Of a DNA stretch of 29,733 nucleotides, positions 1 through 7,587 are shown one piece after another (the first letter of the stretch is position 1; each line of letters starts with the position of its first letter). Source of the stretch: CAYOOT01 sp964405665. Lineage in GTDB: Bacteria; Bdellovibrionota_C; UBA2361; SZUA-149; CAZDWZ01. The stretch is taken from the NCBI GenBank assembly GCA_964405665.1, contig CAYOOT010000029.1, positions 1 through 29,733 of the forward strand, in the 5' to 3' direction. The translations under genes were made by a program, and so were the position numbers. The notes under the pieces are model-generated. The model did no database searches, was not told the DNA's origin, and worked only from the letters and a program-made list of their open reading frames with translations.

Positions 1-164
1 GTGCCGCCGTTGCTTTAGGAGTTGATGCTGTCTTTGTAGAATCACACAATTCTCCGGATACTGCACCTTCGGATGGTTCGAATATGATTCCTCTGGAACA
101 ACTGGAAATGTTACTTGCTGATTTAAAGGTTTTGCATGAACTTAAACTTAACACTAGGCAATAG
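1..164 (+). CDS. kdsA: 3-deoxy-8-phosphooctulonate synthase, C-terminal end (partial)
   Basis: Frame 3 is open from the window edge to the TAG at 162-164 and gives about 53 residues, including VGVDAVFVESHNSPDTAPSD and NMIPLEQLE. This is the typical KdsA C-terminus, where a conserved ETHxxPxxAxSDGxN block precedes the final helix. KdsA condenses phosphoenolpyruvate and arabinose 5-phosphate into Kdo-8-phosphate, the inner-core sugar of LPS. The gene overlaps the lptC start by 29 bases, so it is probably co-transcribed with the Lpt genes that export LPS. The N-terminal part lies outside the window. Confidence 0.85.
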   Translation, partial: AAVALGVDAVFVESHNSPDTAPSDGSNMIPLEQLEMLLADLKVLHELKLNTRQ

Positions 165-816
165 TTTTGCCGCTAAAAAACGGAACATCCAAAGATTTTT
201 CTTGATCGCAGGGATTGGCTATCTGCTTTTCCTTTTTATTTTCGCTTTTTACAAATCCAGTGCCAGAAAATCACTTTTATCCAATAAACTTTTTGCTGAT
301 TATGCCGCTTCTGACTTAAGTCAGTCGGGAGATAATTCTACTTTTTCCAAATTACAACTTCAAGATTTTCATCGACAAGAAGTACATGATGGAAAAACTG
401 TTTGGGAAATTTCCGCCCGTGATGCCAAATATTATCCTTTTGAAGCAGTAACTCATGTTAATGATCTGAAGTTGCAAATTTTTTCTTTTAAAAAAGATCA
501 AAAGGATGTAAAAGTTTTTGCTAAATCAGCAAGGCTCTATTTAGAAGGGAGTAATCTCTTAAGGGCTTCTTTGGATGGCAGTATTGTTATTCAAGTAGGG
601 GACAATTTCGAACTCAAAACAGAAGGGGCGGAATTCGATGCCAAGAAAAAGTTATTTACAGCTAAAGCAGAGGTTGCCATAGTAGGAAATGGTTTTAGTG
701 TTAAAGGAGCAGATCTTAGTTATCCGGTAGATGGAGAAATTTTAACTTTAAATAAAAATGTAAATTGTGAATTCCAGCCCGGAGCAGAATTACCCAAAGG
801 ATTAGAAGTAAAATGA
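136..816 (+). CDS. lptC: LPS export protein LptC-like (YrbK family)
   Basis: A 226-residue protein with one N-terminal membrane segment at about residues 21-40 (FFLIAGIGYLLFLFIFAFY), followed by a soluble domain rich in beta-forming sequence. This is the LptC layout: an inner-membrane anchor with a periplasmic beta-jellyroll that passes LPS from LptB2FG to LptA. The start ATG sits inside the end of kdsA, with AAAGG at 125-129 as ribosome binding site. The stop overlaps the lptA start as ATGA. Sequence similarity in this family is weak; the assignment leans on architecture plus the adjacent lptA and lptB. It is a little longer than the roughly 190-residue E. coli protein. Confidence 0.82.
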   Translation: MNLNLTLGNSFAAKKRNIQRFFLIAGIGYLLFLFIFAFYKSSARKSLLSNKLFADYAASDLSQSGDNSTFSKLQLQDFHRQEVHDGKTVWEISARDAKYYPFEAVTHVNDLKLQIFSFKKDQKDVKVFAKSARLYLEGSNLLRASLDGSIVIQVGDNFELKTEGAEFDAKKKLFTAKAEVAIVGNGFSVKGADLSYPVDGEILTLNKNVNCEFQPGAELPKGLEVK

Positions 817-1526
817 AGAAATTTTTGAAATTCTTTTTGTATCTTTGTTTAAGTCTTACGATTGAGAGGATGGTTAATCCTGATTTTGCTTATGCTGAAA
901 AGAGCAAAAAAATTGTCAAAAAAAAACCCCCAGTCAATACAAAAGCAAAATCAACAAAAGCTTATGTCGCTGATCCCAAGAAAACTTCTGCGGAGCAAAC
1001 AAACTCTTCCACTACTAGCACTACCTCGACTACTGTTTTGCGAAATGATTCTTCTACCAAGAAAGAAGATAAGCGTAGTGATTCTTTGAAAGATGTTTTC
1101 TCCAGTTCTTCAGAAACTAAAAGCCCATTAAATATCAAATCCGATACTCTAGACCTAAACTCTAAAGAAAGATTGTTCGTCTATAAAGGAAATGTAGAGT
1201 TAACAAGAGATGATATGAAAGTGACTTCCAAAAGGCTAGAAGGGCGTTATGATTCTGAAAACAGAATGGAAACTGTTTTGTGCATTGGAGATGTGGTAAT
1301 TACTAAAGGACCTTCAATTAAGGCCACATCAAATCGTGCGCTTTATAAAGTTGCCTCCTCAATTGTCGAATTAACTGAGGGGCCGGAATTATATCGCGAT
1401 GGAAATGTTCTTGTTGCCGATAAAGTGACAATTTTTCTTAATGAAGAAAGAAGTGAGGCCGAAGGTAATGTGAGAGTAAAAGTTACCAAGACCAATGATC
1501 AGACTTTGACTCAGGGGCAACAATAG
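813..1526 (+). CDS. lptA: LPS transport periplasmic protein LptA (OstA-like)
   Basis: A 237-residue exported protein. Residues 1-28 look like a signal peptide ending FAYA before EKSKK. Residues about 29-100 are a low-complexity Lys/Ser/Thr linker that E. coli LptA lacks. Residues about 103-230 form an OstA-type domain (NIKSDTLDLNSKERLFVYKG, then DDMKVTSKRLEGRYD and similar beta strands). LptA builds the periplasmic bridge that carries LPS to LptD. It is coupled by a 4-base overlap with lptC and by a 1-base overlap with lptB. The basic linker could bind peptidoglycan or simply act as a spacer; that is inference. Confidence 0.85.
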   Translation: MKKFLKFFLYLCLSLTIERMVNPDFAYAEKSKKIVKKKPPVNTKAKSTKAYVADPKKTSAEQTNSSTTSTTSTTVLRNDSSTKKEDKRSDSLKDVFSSSSETKSPLNIKSDTLDLNSKERLFVYKGNVELTRDDMKVTSKRLEGRYDSENRMETVLCIGDVVITKGPSIKATSNRALYKVASSIVELTEGPELYRDGNVLVADKVTIFLNEERSEAEGNVRVKVTKTNDQTLTQGQQ

Positions 1527-2257
1527 TGGCAGATTTAATCGGAACGGGACTAGTTAAAGTTTATAATAAGCGTTGTGTGGTCAATGGCGTAGATATCCAT
1601 CTTTCACCAAGTGAAGTGGTGGGATTGTTAGGTCCCAACGGGGCAGGGAAAACGACTACTTTTTATATGTTTGTCGGTTTAGTTAAACCGGATGCTGGCA
1701 ATATTTTCTTTGATGGTAACGACATCACTAATCTTCCGATGTATGAACGTGCAAGATTGGGCTTGGCTTATCTTCCACAAGAGCCTTCGGTATTTCGTAA
1801 ATTAAGTGTTTATGAAAATATTCTGGCAGTTTTAGAAATTCTTCCTGAATACAAAAATAATAAAAGAAAACAAAAAGAAAGAGTTGCAAGTTTAATTGAA
1901 GAATTAAACTTAGACAAGGTTGTTAATTCAAAAGCTTTCTCTCTCTCCGGTGGTGAGAGAAGAAGAGTGGAAATTGCCCGAGCCTTGGCTTGTTCTCCGC
2001 GTTATATTTTGTTGGATGAACCTTTTGCGGGGATTGATCCGATTGTTGTTGGGGATTTGCAAAATCTAGTAATTGCGATGAAGCAAAAAGGAATTGGAGT
2101 ATTAATCACGGATCATAATGTCAGAGAAACTTTGGGAATCTGCGATCGCTCTTATATCTTGTCAGAAGGAAAAGTTATCGAATCAGGTGATGCTGAAAAA
2201 GTTTCCAATTCGCCGATCGCTAGAAAATATTATCTTGGCGAAAGTTTTAGTATGTAG
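1526..2257 (+). CDS. lptB: LPS export ABC transporter ATP-binding protein LptB
   Basis: A 243-residue ABC ATPase. Walker A GPNGAGKT is at residues 36-43, the Q-loop Gln at 85, signature LSGGE at 140-144, Walker B ILLDEP at 161-166 and the H-loop His at 197. The motif DEPFAGIDPIVVGDL and the YYLGESF C-terminus are characteristic of LptB. It powers LPS extraction as a dimer with LptF and LptG, whose genes are at 16620-19006. The start is GTG at 1526, sharing one base with the lptA stop codon, so translation is coupled. Length and all catalytic residues are normal. Confidence 0.96.
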   Translation: MADLIGTGLVKVYNKRCVVNGVDIHLSPSEVVGLLGPNGAGKTTTFYMFVGLVKPDAGNIFFDGNDITNLPMYERARLGLAYLPQEPSVFRKLSVYENILAVLEILPEYKNNKRKQKERVASLIEELNLDKVVNSKAFSLSGGERRRVEIARALACSPRYILLDEPFAGIDPIVVGDLQNLVIAMKQKGIGVLITDHNVRETLGICDRSYILSEGKVIESGDAEKVSNSPIARKYYLGESFSM

Positions 2258-2290
2258 AGTATTTTTGTTCAACAAATTGAATTGGTAAAA

Positions 2291-2307
2291 CGGGCACCCA
2301 TAAAGGG
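2291..2307 (+). repeat. Fragment of dispersed GTAGGGGCA-type repeat at a contig edge
   Basis: CGGGCACCCATAAAGGG is identical to the right part of the repeat at 29585-29663. It ends exactly where the first N run begins, so the contig break most likely lies in another copy of that repeat. Confidence 0.75.
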
Positions 2308-2407
2308 NNNNNNNNNNNNNNNNNNNNNNNNNNNNNNNNNNNNNNNNNNNNNNNNNNNNNNNNNNNNNNNNNNNNNNNNNNNNNNNNNNNNNNNNNNNNN
2401 NNNNNNN
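2308..2407. other. Assembly gap (100 N) upstream of rpoN
   Basis: One hundred N between lptB and rpoN; a round number suggests unknown true length. The known sequence after it (2408-2546) is AT-rich upstream region for rpoN, with no recognised gene. A small gene could hide in the gap. Confidence 0.95.
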
Positions 2408-2546
2408 CCACGGGCCCTCATCTTATTAAGTAATATGCGCTTTAACAGAGCATAAACACTTGTATTAACTAGGGATTTATTTTTTAAGAGACCACTGTTT
2501 TAAAATCAGGGGTTTTTAGTTAAGGTTTAATGGTTTTTAAGAAGTT

Positions 2547-3968
2547 ATGGCAATAGAGATCAAACTCAATCAAAAACTCAGTCAATCGTTAGTAATGACC
2601 CCCCAGCTGCAGCAGGCGATTAAACTTTTACAGTTGGGAAGAATTGAATATCTTGAAGAGATCGAAAAAGAACTTTTAGCTAATCCTGTTTTAGAAGAGG
2701 TTCAGCAAACAGAACCGATTGAGAGAATTGATTCCTCTGCATCCGAGAATAGTCATGATGTACAAAATAATTCCCATAATGAAAATAGCAGTTCCAGTAT
2801 TTCAATTTCTTCAGGTACGGGAGATACTCCTTCTGAATACTATTATCAAGCTTCCAATCGTAACGAGGATGGAGAAAGACCATCATTTGAATCTACTTAT
2901 AGTAAACCTGCCGGTCTTGATTCCCATTTGTTTTGGCAATTAGGAACATCGGAATTAAATAAACAAGAAAAAGAAATTAGTGCTTATATTATCGGCAATT
3001 TGGATCGTAACGGCTATCTTAATGCTTCAAGCGAGGAAATATCAATTGCTACAAATTCAAGCATTGAATCGGTAGAAAGTGTTTTAAAAGTCATTCAAAG
3101 TTTTGATCCTCCAGGGATTGCTGCTCGGGATTTAAAAGAATGTTTATTGATTCAGCTTGAACAATTAGGAATGCAAGGTACTCTTGCTTGGAAAATTGTG
3201 GAAGAACATTTGGCAGATCTAGAACTTAGAAGATATGAGCCAATTGCTAAAAAATATGATCTTGAACTAGAAGAAGTCTATGATTCTTTAAAAGAAATTC
3301 AAAAATTAGAACCTCGGCCGGGAAGACCATTTGTCGACGAAGAACCAATTTATATTACTCCCGATGTTTATATTAAAAAAGTGGGAGAGAACTATTTGAT
3401 TACGATGAATGAATTCGGATTGCCTAAAGTCAGGTTAAATCCCATTTATCAGGAATTACTCAATAATCCCAATAATGCCGATAAAAACTATTTGCAGGAT
3501 AAGTTAAAACAAGCTTCTTGGTTGTTAAAAAGCATAGAGCAGCGTCAGCAAACAATTTATAAAGTTACTAAAAGTATTGTTAAATTCCAGCGCGAATTTT
3601 TAGAGCAAGGAGTTTCCGCTTTAAGACCTTTGGTTTTAAAAGAGGTAGCAGAAGATGTAGGGATGCATGAATCTACGGTGAGCAGAGTAACAACAAATAA
3701 ATATGTGCATACACCACAAGGAGTATATGAACTGAAATTTTTCTTTACATCCGGATTACGTTCTGGTGCCGGAGAAATTTCCTCGGAATCAGTAAAAGAA
3801 AGAATTAGAGATTTGGTTGCCAAAGAAAATCCTAAAAAACCCTTGAGTGATCAAGCTTTAGTTGCGATGTTAAAAGCAGAAGGTGTAGATATTGCAAGAA
3901 GAACTGTGGCAAAGTACCGTGAAATGCTAAATATCTTGTCTTCTTCTCGAAGAAAAAAAGTTTTCTAA
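2547..3968 (+). CDS. rpoN: RNA polymerase sigma-54 factor RpoN
   Basis: A 473-residue sigma-54. The N-terminal activator-interacting region is at residues 5-50 (LNQKLSQSLVMTPQLQQAIK, then LLANPVLEE). A Ser/Asn-rich acidic linker runs from about 52 to 115, followed by the core-binding domain, a helix-turn-helix around 365-385 (MHESTVSRVTTNKYV) and the RpoN box ARRTVAKYRE at 450-459. It directs polymerase to -24/-12 promoters and needs AAA+ activators; none is encoded in the window. Its place after lptB and before hpf matches proteobacterial genomes. The ribosome binding site is weak (AAGAAG just upstream). The gene is complete. Confidence 0.97.
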   Translation: MAIEIKLNQKLSQSLVMTPQLQQAIKLLQLGRIEYLEEIEKELLANPVLEEVQQTEPIERIDSSASENSHDVQNNSHNENSSSSISISSGTGDTPSEYYYQASNRNEDGERPSFESTYSKPAGLDSHLFWQLGTSELNKQEKEISAYIIGNLDRNGYLNASSEEISIATNSSIESVESVLKVIQSFDPPGIAARDLKECLLIQLEQLGMQGTLAWKIVEEHLADLELRRYEPIAKKYDLELEEVYDSLKEIQKLEPRPGRPFVDEEPIYITPDVYIKKVGENYLITMNEFGLPKVRLNPIYQELLNNPNNADKNYLQDKLKQASWLLKSIEQRQQTIYKVTKSIVKFQREFLEQGVSALRPLVLKEVAEDVGMHESTVSRVTTNKYVHTPQGVYELKFFFTSGLRSGAGEISSESVKERIRDLVAKENPKKPLSDQALVAMLKAEGVDIARRTVAKYREMLNILSSSRRKKVF

Positions 3969-4011
3969 ATCATTTGAATATCTTAACTCGAACAATCAAT
4001 CTAAACAGTTA

Positions 4012-4041
4012 TTGCGTTTGTTTGTCAGCTTCTGCTAAAAT
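4012..4041 (+). promoter_or_regulatory. Candidate sigma-70 promoter for hpf
   Basis: TTGCGT at 4012-4017 and an extended -10 (TGCTAAAAT, hexamer 4036-4041) are separated by 18 bases. This would give hpf its own transcript independent of rpoN. The same TGCTAAAAT -10 occurs before the Fe-S carrier gene at 7545. Confidence 0.45.
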
Positions 4042-4106
4042 AGTAGGGACTGTTATAAATTAATTTTTTAACAGATCTTAATATTATCAACTTAACTGAG
4101 GACTTA

Positions 4107-4445
4107 ATGAGTACAAAGGATAATAAAGAGTATAATATTCAAGTAACTTTTAGACACACAGAATCAACAGAGGCACTTAAAAATTATGCTATAGAAAAAA
4201 TAACTCATTGTTTGCAAAAATATATTAATGGCGAGGCCGATGCTCAAATTATTCTTGCAATAGAAAAAAGAGATCAGATTGCTGAGGTGAGAGTACGTTC
4301 AAAAAATCATGAAGTAGATTGTAAAGCTGTTACTGCTGATTTGTATGCAGCGATTGATAAGGTTGTTGATACTGTAGAGGGTCAGTTAAGAAAGCAAAAG
4401 GAAAAATTGCGTTCTCATAAGCATGTAACTCAACCAGAAGTTTAA
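4107..4445 (+). CDS. hpf: Ribosome hibernation promoting factor, short form
   Basis: A 112-residue RaiA/HPF-family protein: NIQVTFRHTESTEALKNYAI at the start, a basic second helix (AAIDKVVDTVEGQLRKQKEK) and a Lys/His tail. These proteins bind the 30S decoding channel in stationary phase and inactivate or dimerise ribosomes. The length is that of short HPF, without the C-terminal dimerisation domain of long HPF. GAGGA at 4098-4102 is the ribosome binding site. It lies between rpoN and rapZ, as in many Proteobacteria, but about 140 bases from rpoN with its own promoter candidate. Confidence 0.92.
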   Translation: MSTKDNKEYNIQVTFRHTESTEALKNYAIEKITHCLQKYINGEADAQIILAIEKRDQIAEVRVRSKNHEVDCKAVTADLYAAIDKVVDTVEGQLRKQKEKLRSHKHVTQPEV

Positions 4446-4594
4446 TTTTAAGATAGTTCATCCGCCTTAGTTTCCTCTTGCTAAAAAAATAAAGGGGATA
4501 ATAAAGTTTTTTCTTTCGCCTAAATTATAGGGGATAAGACGGAGAGATAATTTTTGAAAAATACTATTGGCTAGTATTTTGTGAGCAGGGAATA

Positions 4595-5539
4595 ATGCAG
4601 GCAAATCGTTTAGTCATTGTTACGGGCCTTTCGGGCTCTGGAAAATCTACGGCCTTAAAGGCCTTTGAGGACATGGGTTATTTCTGTGTAGATAATTTAC
4701 CAGTTCCCTTAATTACCAACTTTGTTGATTTTTTGATCAATATTCCCGATCAATGGGCGCAGTATCCCTCTTCGGTAAGGGGCAATGTTGCCCCCGAAGT
4801 GACAAAAAATATTTCATCAGAATGGCGCTTTGCTTTATTGGTTGATTGTCGAGAAGAACATTCTTTTCCTGATATTTTTAAAGCGATTGAAAAATTAAAA
4901 AATAAAGGTACAGAAGTTAATTTTCTTTATCTCGATTGTTCCGATGAAACATTGGTACAAAGATTTAGAGAAACCAGAAGACCACATCCCTTATTGATGG
5001 TCGATCAAAGTTTAAAGACTCTCTCTGACGGGATCAATAAAGAAAGAAAATTGCTCGCCCCTTTTCGTGCAGCGGCAGCAAGAGTGATTGATACTTCAAG
5101 TTTTTCACCCCATGATTTAAGAAGAGAAATCGAGGGATTTTTTGAATTTCAAGTTCCGCTGCAAGTAATAGTTCATTCTTTCGGTTTTAAGTATGGTCTT
5201 CCTTTTGATGCAGATTTAATAGTCGATGTGCGATTCTTGAAAAACCCTTACTTCGTCCAAGAATTAAAAGAAAAAGATGGCAATCAAGAAGAAGTAAAAA
5301 ATTATGTTTTTCAATCTCCCGATGCCGATGAGTTTATCAAACATTATTTGAAATTGCTGGGATTTCTTCTGCCGCGTTATCAAAAAGAAGGGAAAAGATA
5401 TTTGAGTATTGGGGTTGGGTGTACCGGAGGTAAACATCGCTCAGTTGCTATTGCAACTAAATTAGCTGAAGAGTTACAGAAAAAGAATTTTTCCGTTAGT
5501 TTGAATCATCGGGATTTGAAGAAGAGTAAAGTGGCTTAA
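4595..5539 (+). CDS. rapZ: RNase adapter / nucleotide-binding protein RapZ (YvcJ family)
   Basis: A 314-residue P-loop protein: GLSGSGKS at residues 11-18, then DNLPVPLI, a Walker-B-like LLVDCRE segment and the conserved C-terminal half with GVGCTGGKHRSVAIA and NHRDLKK. In E. coli RapZ delivers the sRNA GlmZ to RNase E and senses glucosamine 6-phosphate, linking envelope precursor supply to regulation. In other bacteria the family's role is less clear, so the RNA-adapter function is inferred. AGGGA at 4587-4591 precedes the ATG. E. coli has ptsN between hpf and rapZ; here there is only about 150 bases of non-coding DNA. At 314 aa it is longer than the ~285-residue E. coli protein. Confidence 0.93.
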   Translation: MQANRLVIVTGLSGSGKSTALKAFEDMGYFCVDNLPVPLITNFVDFLINIPDQWAQYPSSVRGNVAPEVTKNISSEWRFALLVDCREEHSFPDIFKAIEKLKNKGTEVNFLYLDCSDETLVQRFRETRRPHPLLMVDQSLKTLSDGINKERKLLAPFRAAAARVIDTSSFSPHDLRREIEGFFEFQVPLQVIVHSFGFKYGLPFDADLIVDVRFLKNPYFVQELKEKDGNQEEVKNYVFQSPDADEFIKHYLKLLGFLLPRYQKEGKRYLSIGVGCTGGKHRSVAIATKLAEELQKKNFSVSLNHRDLKKSKVA

Positions 5540-5554
5540 CATGTTGCAGTAAAG

Positions 5555-5574
5555 AAAGTCCGCGCTCCGAACGT
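5555..5574 (-). repeat. Dispersed repeat fragment (GAGCGCGGACTTT type)
   Basis: Reverse complement ACGTTCGGAGCGCGGACTTT matches 29431-29450 at 19 of 20 positions. It lies between the convergent rapZ and metallopeptidase genes, followed by CCCGCCTTTGCTGAAGCTACGG at about 5614-5635, which also looks repeat-derived. Confidence 0.7.
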
Positions 5575-5634
5575 ATATTATTTATTTCAATAATGTCTTG
5601 CTAATTTTACGGCCCGCCTTTGCTGAAGCTACGG

Positions 5635-6228
5635 CTAGGGGTTAATTTCTTCAGACTTCGCCCAAGCCAGAGCTTCTTGATGAAGACTTTTCATGAACTC
5701 TTTTTTACTGCTTTTAAAAGCTTTTTCAAAAGCTTCTTTTTCCGGATAATTCTTTTTCAGTAAACTTAAATATTCAATTATAGTTTCAAATCCTTTGTCT
5801 TCCATAATTTTTCTTGTTGCAAAAAGTGATTGAGCATAGGCAACAGGCACCAATTTGTTTTCTAGTGAAGTAAAACCATTCATTAACCAACTAAGAGGCA
5901 GAAGTTCATTGGCGCCAACCCAATTTCTTAGAGCTGGGCCGAGCACTGGATTTACTTGTCCTTCTAAAATTTGAGCTACTCCTTCATCTAGCCAAGCCGG
6001 GCATCTGAAATTGGAAAGGTCGGCAATGATCGCATGAGCATATTCATGTTTTAATGCCCGTTTCATTTCATTGATATTAATCGATTTATTATTTCTTAAA
6101 GGAATACTAATTTCTCCGCGATAAAACATCGCACTTGTCCATTCCGGAGCTCCTGTAGATTTTTTAAATTCTGCTGGAGTTAGAAAGCGTAGAACTACTT
6201 TGTTATTTATTTTTGTTTTAAAAACTTT
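5635..6228 (-). CDS. Gluzincin metallopeptidase, MA-like (5' end lost in assembly gap)
   Basis: The frame is open from the stop at 5635 through the in-frame ATG at 6129 and on into the N run at 6228, so ATG 6129 is not the true start. The visible protein contains HEYAH at about 6034-6048 followed by WLDEG about 16 residues later, the HExxH...E zinc ligand arrangement of Peptidase_MA-like (gluzincin) domains. Residues before it (VVLRFLTPAEFKKSTGAPEW) fit the strand region of the same fold. Many relatives are secreted. An ATG at 6341 beyond the gap (MNKN...) is a possible start, but the frame across the N run is meaningless. The gene is convergent with rapZ. The substrate is unknown. Confidence 0.75.
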   Translation of the reverse strand, partial: KVFKTKINNKVVLRFLTPAEFKKSTGAPEWTSAMFYRGEISIPLRNNKSININEMKRALKHEYAHAIIADLSNFRCPAWLDEGVAQILEGQVNPVLGPALRNWVGANELLPLSWLMNGFTSLENKLVPVAYAQSLFATRKIMEDKGFETIIEYLSLLKKNYPEKEAFEKAFKSSKKEFMKSLHQEALAWAKSEEINP

Positions 6229-6328
6229 NNNNNNNNNNNNNNNNNNNNNNNNNNNNNNNNNNNNNNNNNNNNNNNNNNNNNNNNNNNNNNNNNNNNNNNN
6301 NNNNNNNNNNNNNNNNNNNNNNNNNNNN
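6229..6328. other. Assembly gap (100 N) inside the metallopeptidase gene
   Basis: One hundred N removes the start of the metallopeptidase. The true length is unknown. Neither flank matches the dispersed repeats seen elsewhere in the window. Confidence 0.95.
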
Positions 6329-6341
6329 CATTTTTGTTCAT

Positions 6342-6560
6342 ATAGAGATAATATCGGCAGAAAAAGTTAAGAGTTAAAGGTATTTTTGAGTTGTTGAATG
6401 TATATTCTAAACATTGACAGTTATTGGTAAAATGATCCGATGGAAACTGCTGTGGCATAAGATAGCTAGTTTAGCTATAAGCAGCTGTGCTAGCCGTCCT
6501 TATCGAGTTAAACGCTAAGGATCAGATTTTGTTTGCAGAAATATTTTATTTAAGAGGATT
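6342..6560 (+). promoter_or_regulatory. Upstream region of the aldolase gene
   Basis: This stretch has no gene. It contains TTGACA at 6414-6419 and an extended -10-like TGGTAAAAT (hexamer 6428-6433), but they are only 8 bases apart, so they do not form one normal promoter. Short inverted repeats follow (TAGCT/AGCTA near 6463-6478 and TCCTTA/TAAGGA near 6498-6522), giving the leader some possible structure. AGAGG just before ATG 6561 is the ribosome binding site. Confidence 0.35.
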
Positions 6561-7505
6561 ATGGCTAATTTACTTCATCAATATATGACACCAAGAGTTA
6601 AAGAAATTCTAAGTTGGTATAAATCGGAAAATCCTGGGGTCTTAGCCAATCTGACAAGACTTTTATGTTCAGGAAATTTAGCAGGAACAGGAAAATTAGT
6701 TATTTTACCAGTTGATCAAGGTTTTGAACATGGTGCAGCAAGAAGCTTTGCTGTTAATCCTCCAGCATACAATCCACTATATCATTATAATTTGGCAATT
6801 GAAGCAGGATGCAATGCCTATGCCGCTCCTTATGGATCTCTTTCCGCAGGTGCTGCTGAATTTGCCGGACAAATTCCTTTGATCTTAAAAGTAAATAATT
6901 CTGATTCTTTATTCAAATCTAAAAATCCCACACAAGCAATCACCTCCGGAGTAAAAGAAGCTTTGCAACTGGGAGCAAGCGCAATTGGTTATACAATTTA
7001 TCCAGGTTCTTCAGAAAGAGATGAGATGTATAATAAGTTAGCAGAGCTTACTCGTGAAGCTAAAGCGGTCGGATTAGTTGTTGTGGTTTGGTCTTATATT
7101 AGAGGAGAAAATATTTCCAAAGCCGGTGAAACTTCAATTGATGCCATTGCCTACGGGGCACAAATAGCTGCACAATTAGGAGCTCATATTATTAAGGTAA
7201 AACCTCCGACAAATCATGTGGAACAAGAAGAGGCAAAAAAAGTTTATGAAAAATGCAATATTCCCATAGCAACATTGGCCGAAAGAGCGGCACACGTTAT
7301 TCAATGTTCATTCGATGGCAGAAGAATTGTAATTTTTTCCGGTGGTGAAGCTAAAGGTGATGCCGAAATTTTAGAAGAAGCAAAGCAGCTTGCTCAAGGT
7401 GGGGGCTTTGGTGCAATTGTTGGAAGGAATGCTTTTCAAAGGCCAAAAGCTGAGTCAATTAAATTGTTAAATCAGATTCAAGCTATTTATAAAGAGTCCA
7501 AATAG
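6561..7505 (+). CDS. fbaB: Class I fructose-bisphosphate aldolase (DhnA/FbaB family)
   Basis: A 314-residue TIM-barrel aldolase. LVILPVDQGFEHGAARSF at about residues 46-63 is the family's N-terminal phosphate and substrate motif. IIKVKPP at 210-216 carries the Schiff-base lysine (K212 or K214). IVIFSGGEAKGD and GAIVGRNAFQR near the C-terminus form the phosphate-binding end of the barrel. It cleaves fructose 1,6-bisphosphate to dihydroxyacetone phosphate and glyceraldehyde 3-phosphate and needs no metal. With pyruvate kinase at 11643 it marks central glycolysis. It is monocistronic by spacing and complete. FbaB is the closest named relative, though E. coli FbaB is somewhat longer. Confidence 0.9.
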   Translation: MANLLHQYMTPRVKEILSWYKSENPGVLANLTRLLCSGNLAGTGKLVILPVDQGFEHGAARSFAVNPPAYNPLYHYNLAIEAGCNAYAAPYGSLSAGAAEFAGQIPLILKVNNSDSLFKSKNPTQAITSGVKEALQLGASAIGYTIYPGSSERDEMYNKLAELTREAKAVGLVVVVWSYIRGENISKAGETSIDAIAYGAQIAAQLGAHIIKVKPPTNHVEQEEAKKVYEKCNIPIATLAERAAHVIQCSFDGRRIVIFSGGEAKGDAEILEEAKQLAQGGGFGAIVGRNAFQRPKAESIKLLNQIQAIYKESK

Positions 7506-7521
7506 TTCAATTTTAGCAGGA

Positions 7522-7550
7522 TTGTTTGCTCGGGCATTTCGTGCTAAAAT
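7522..7550 (+). promoter_or_regulatory. Candidate sigma-70 promoter for the Fe-S carrier gene
   Basis: TTGTTT at 7522-7527, a 17-base spacer and an extended -10 (GTGCTAAAAT, hexamer 7545-7550). A strong AAGGAG ribosome binding site follows at 7576-7581. Confidence 0.5.
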
Positions 7551-7587
7551 GACTTGGTAAAGACAAAAAAGAATTAAGGAGATTTTT

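Noticed and set aside
3557..3823. 88-codon minus-strand ORF inside rpoN
   Set aside because: It is opposite the conserved HTH region of rpoN and shows no recognisable features.
6414..6433. Single consensus promoter TTGACA ... TAAAAT before the aldolase
   Set aside because: The spacer would be only 8 bases, too short for one sigma-70 promoter.
6207..6458. Minus-strand ORF spanning the second N run
   Set aside because: The frame is continuous only because N codons are not stops; the gap length is arbitrary.
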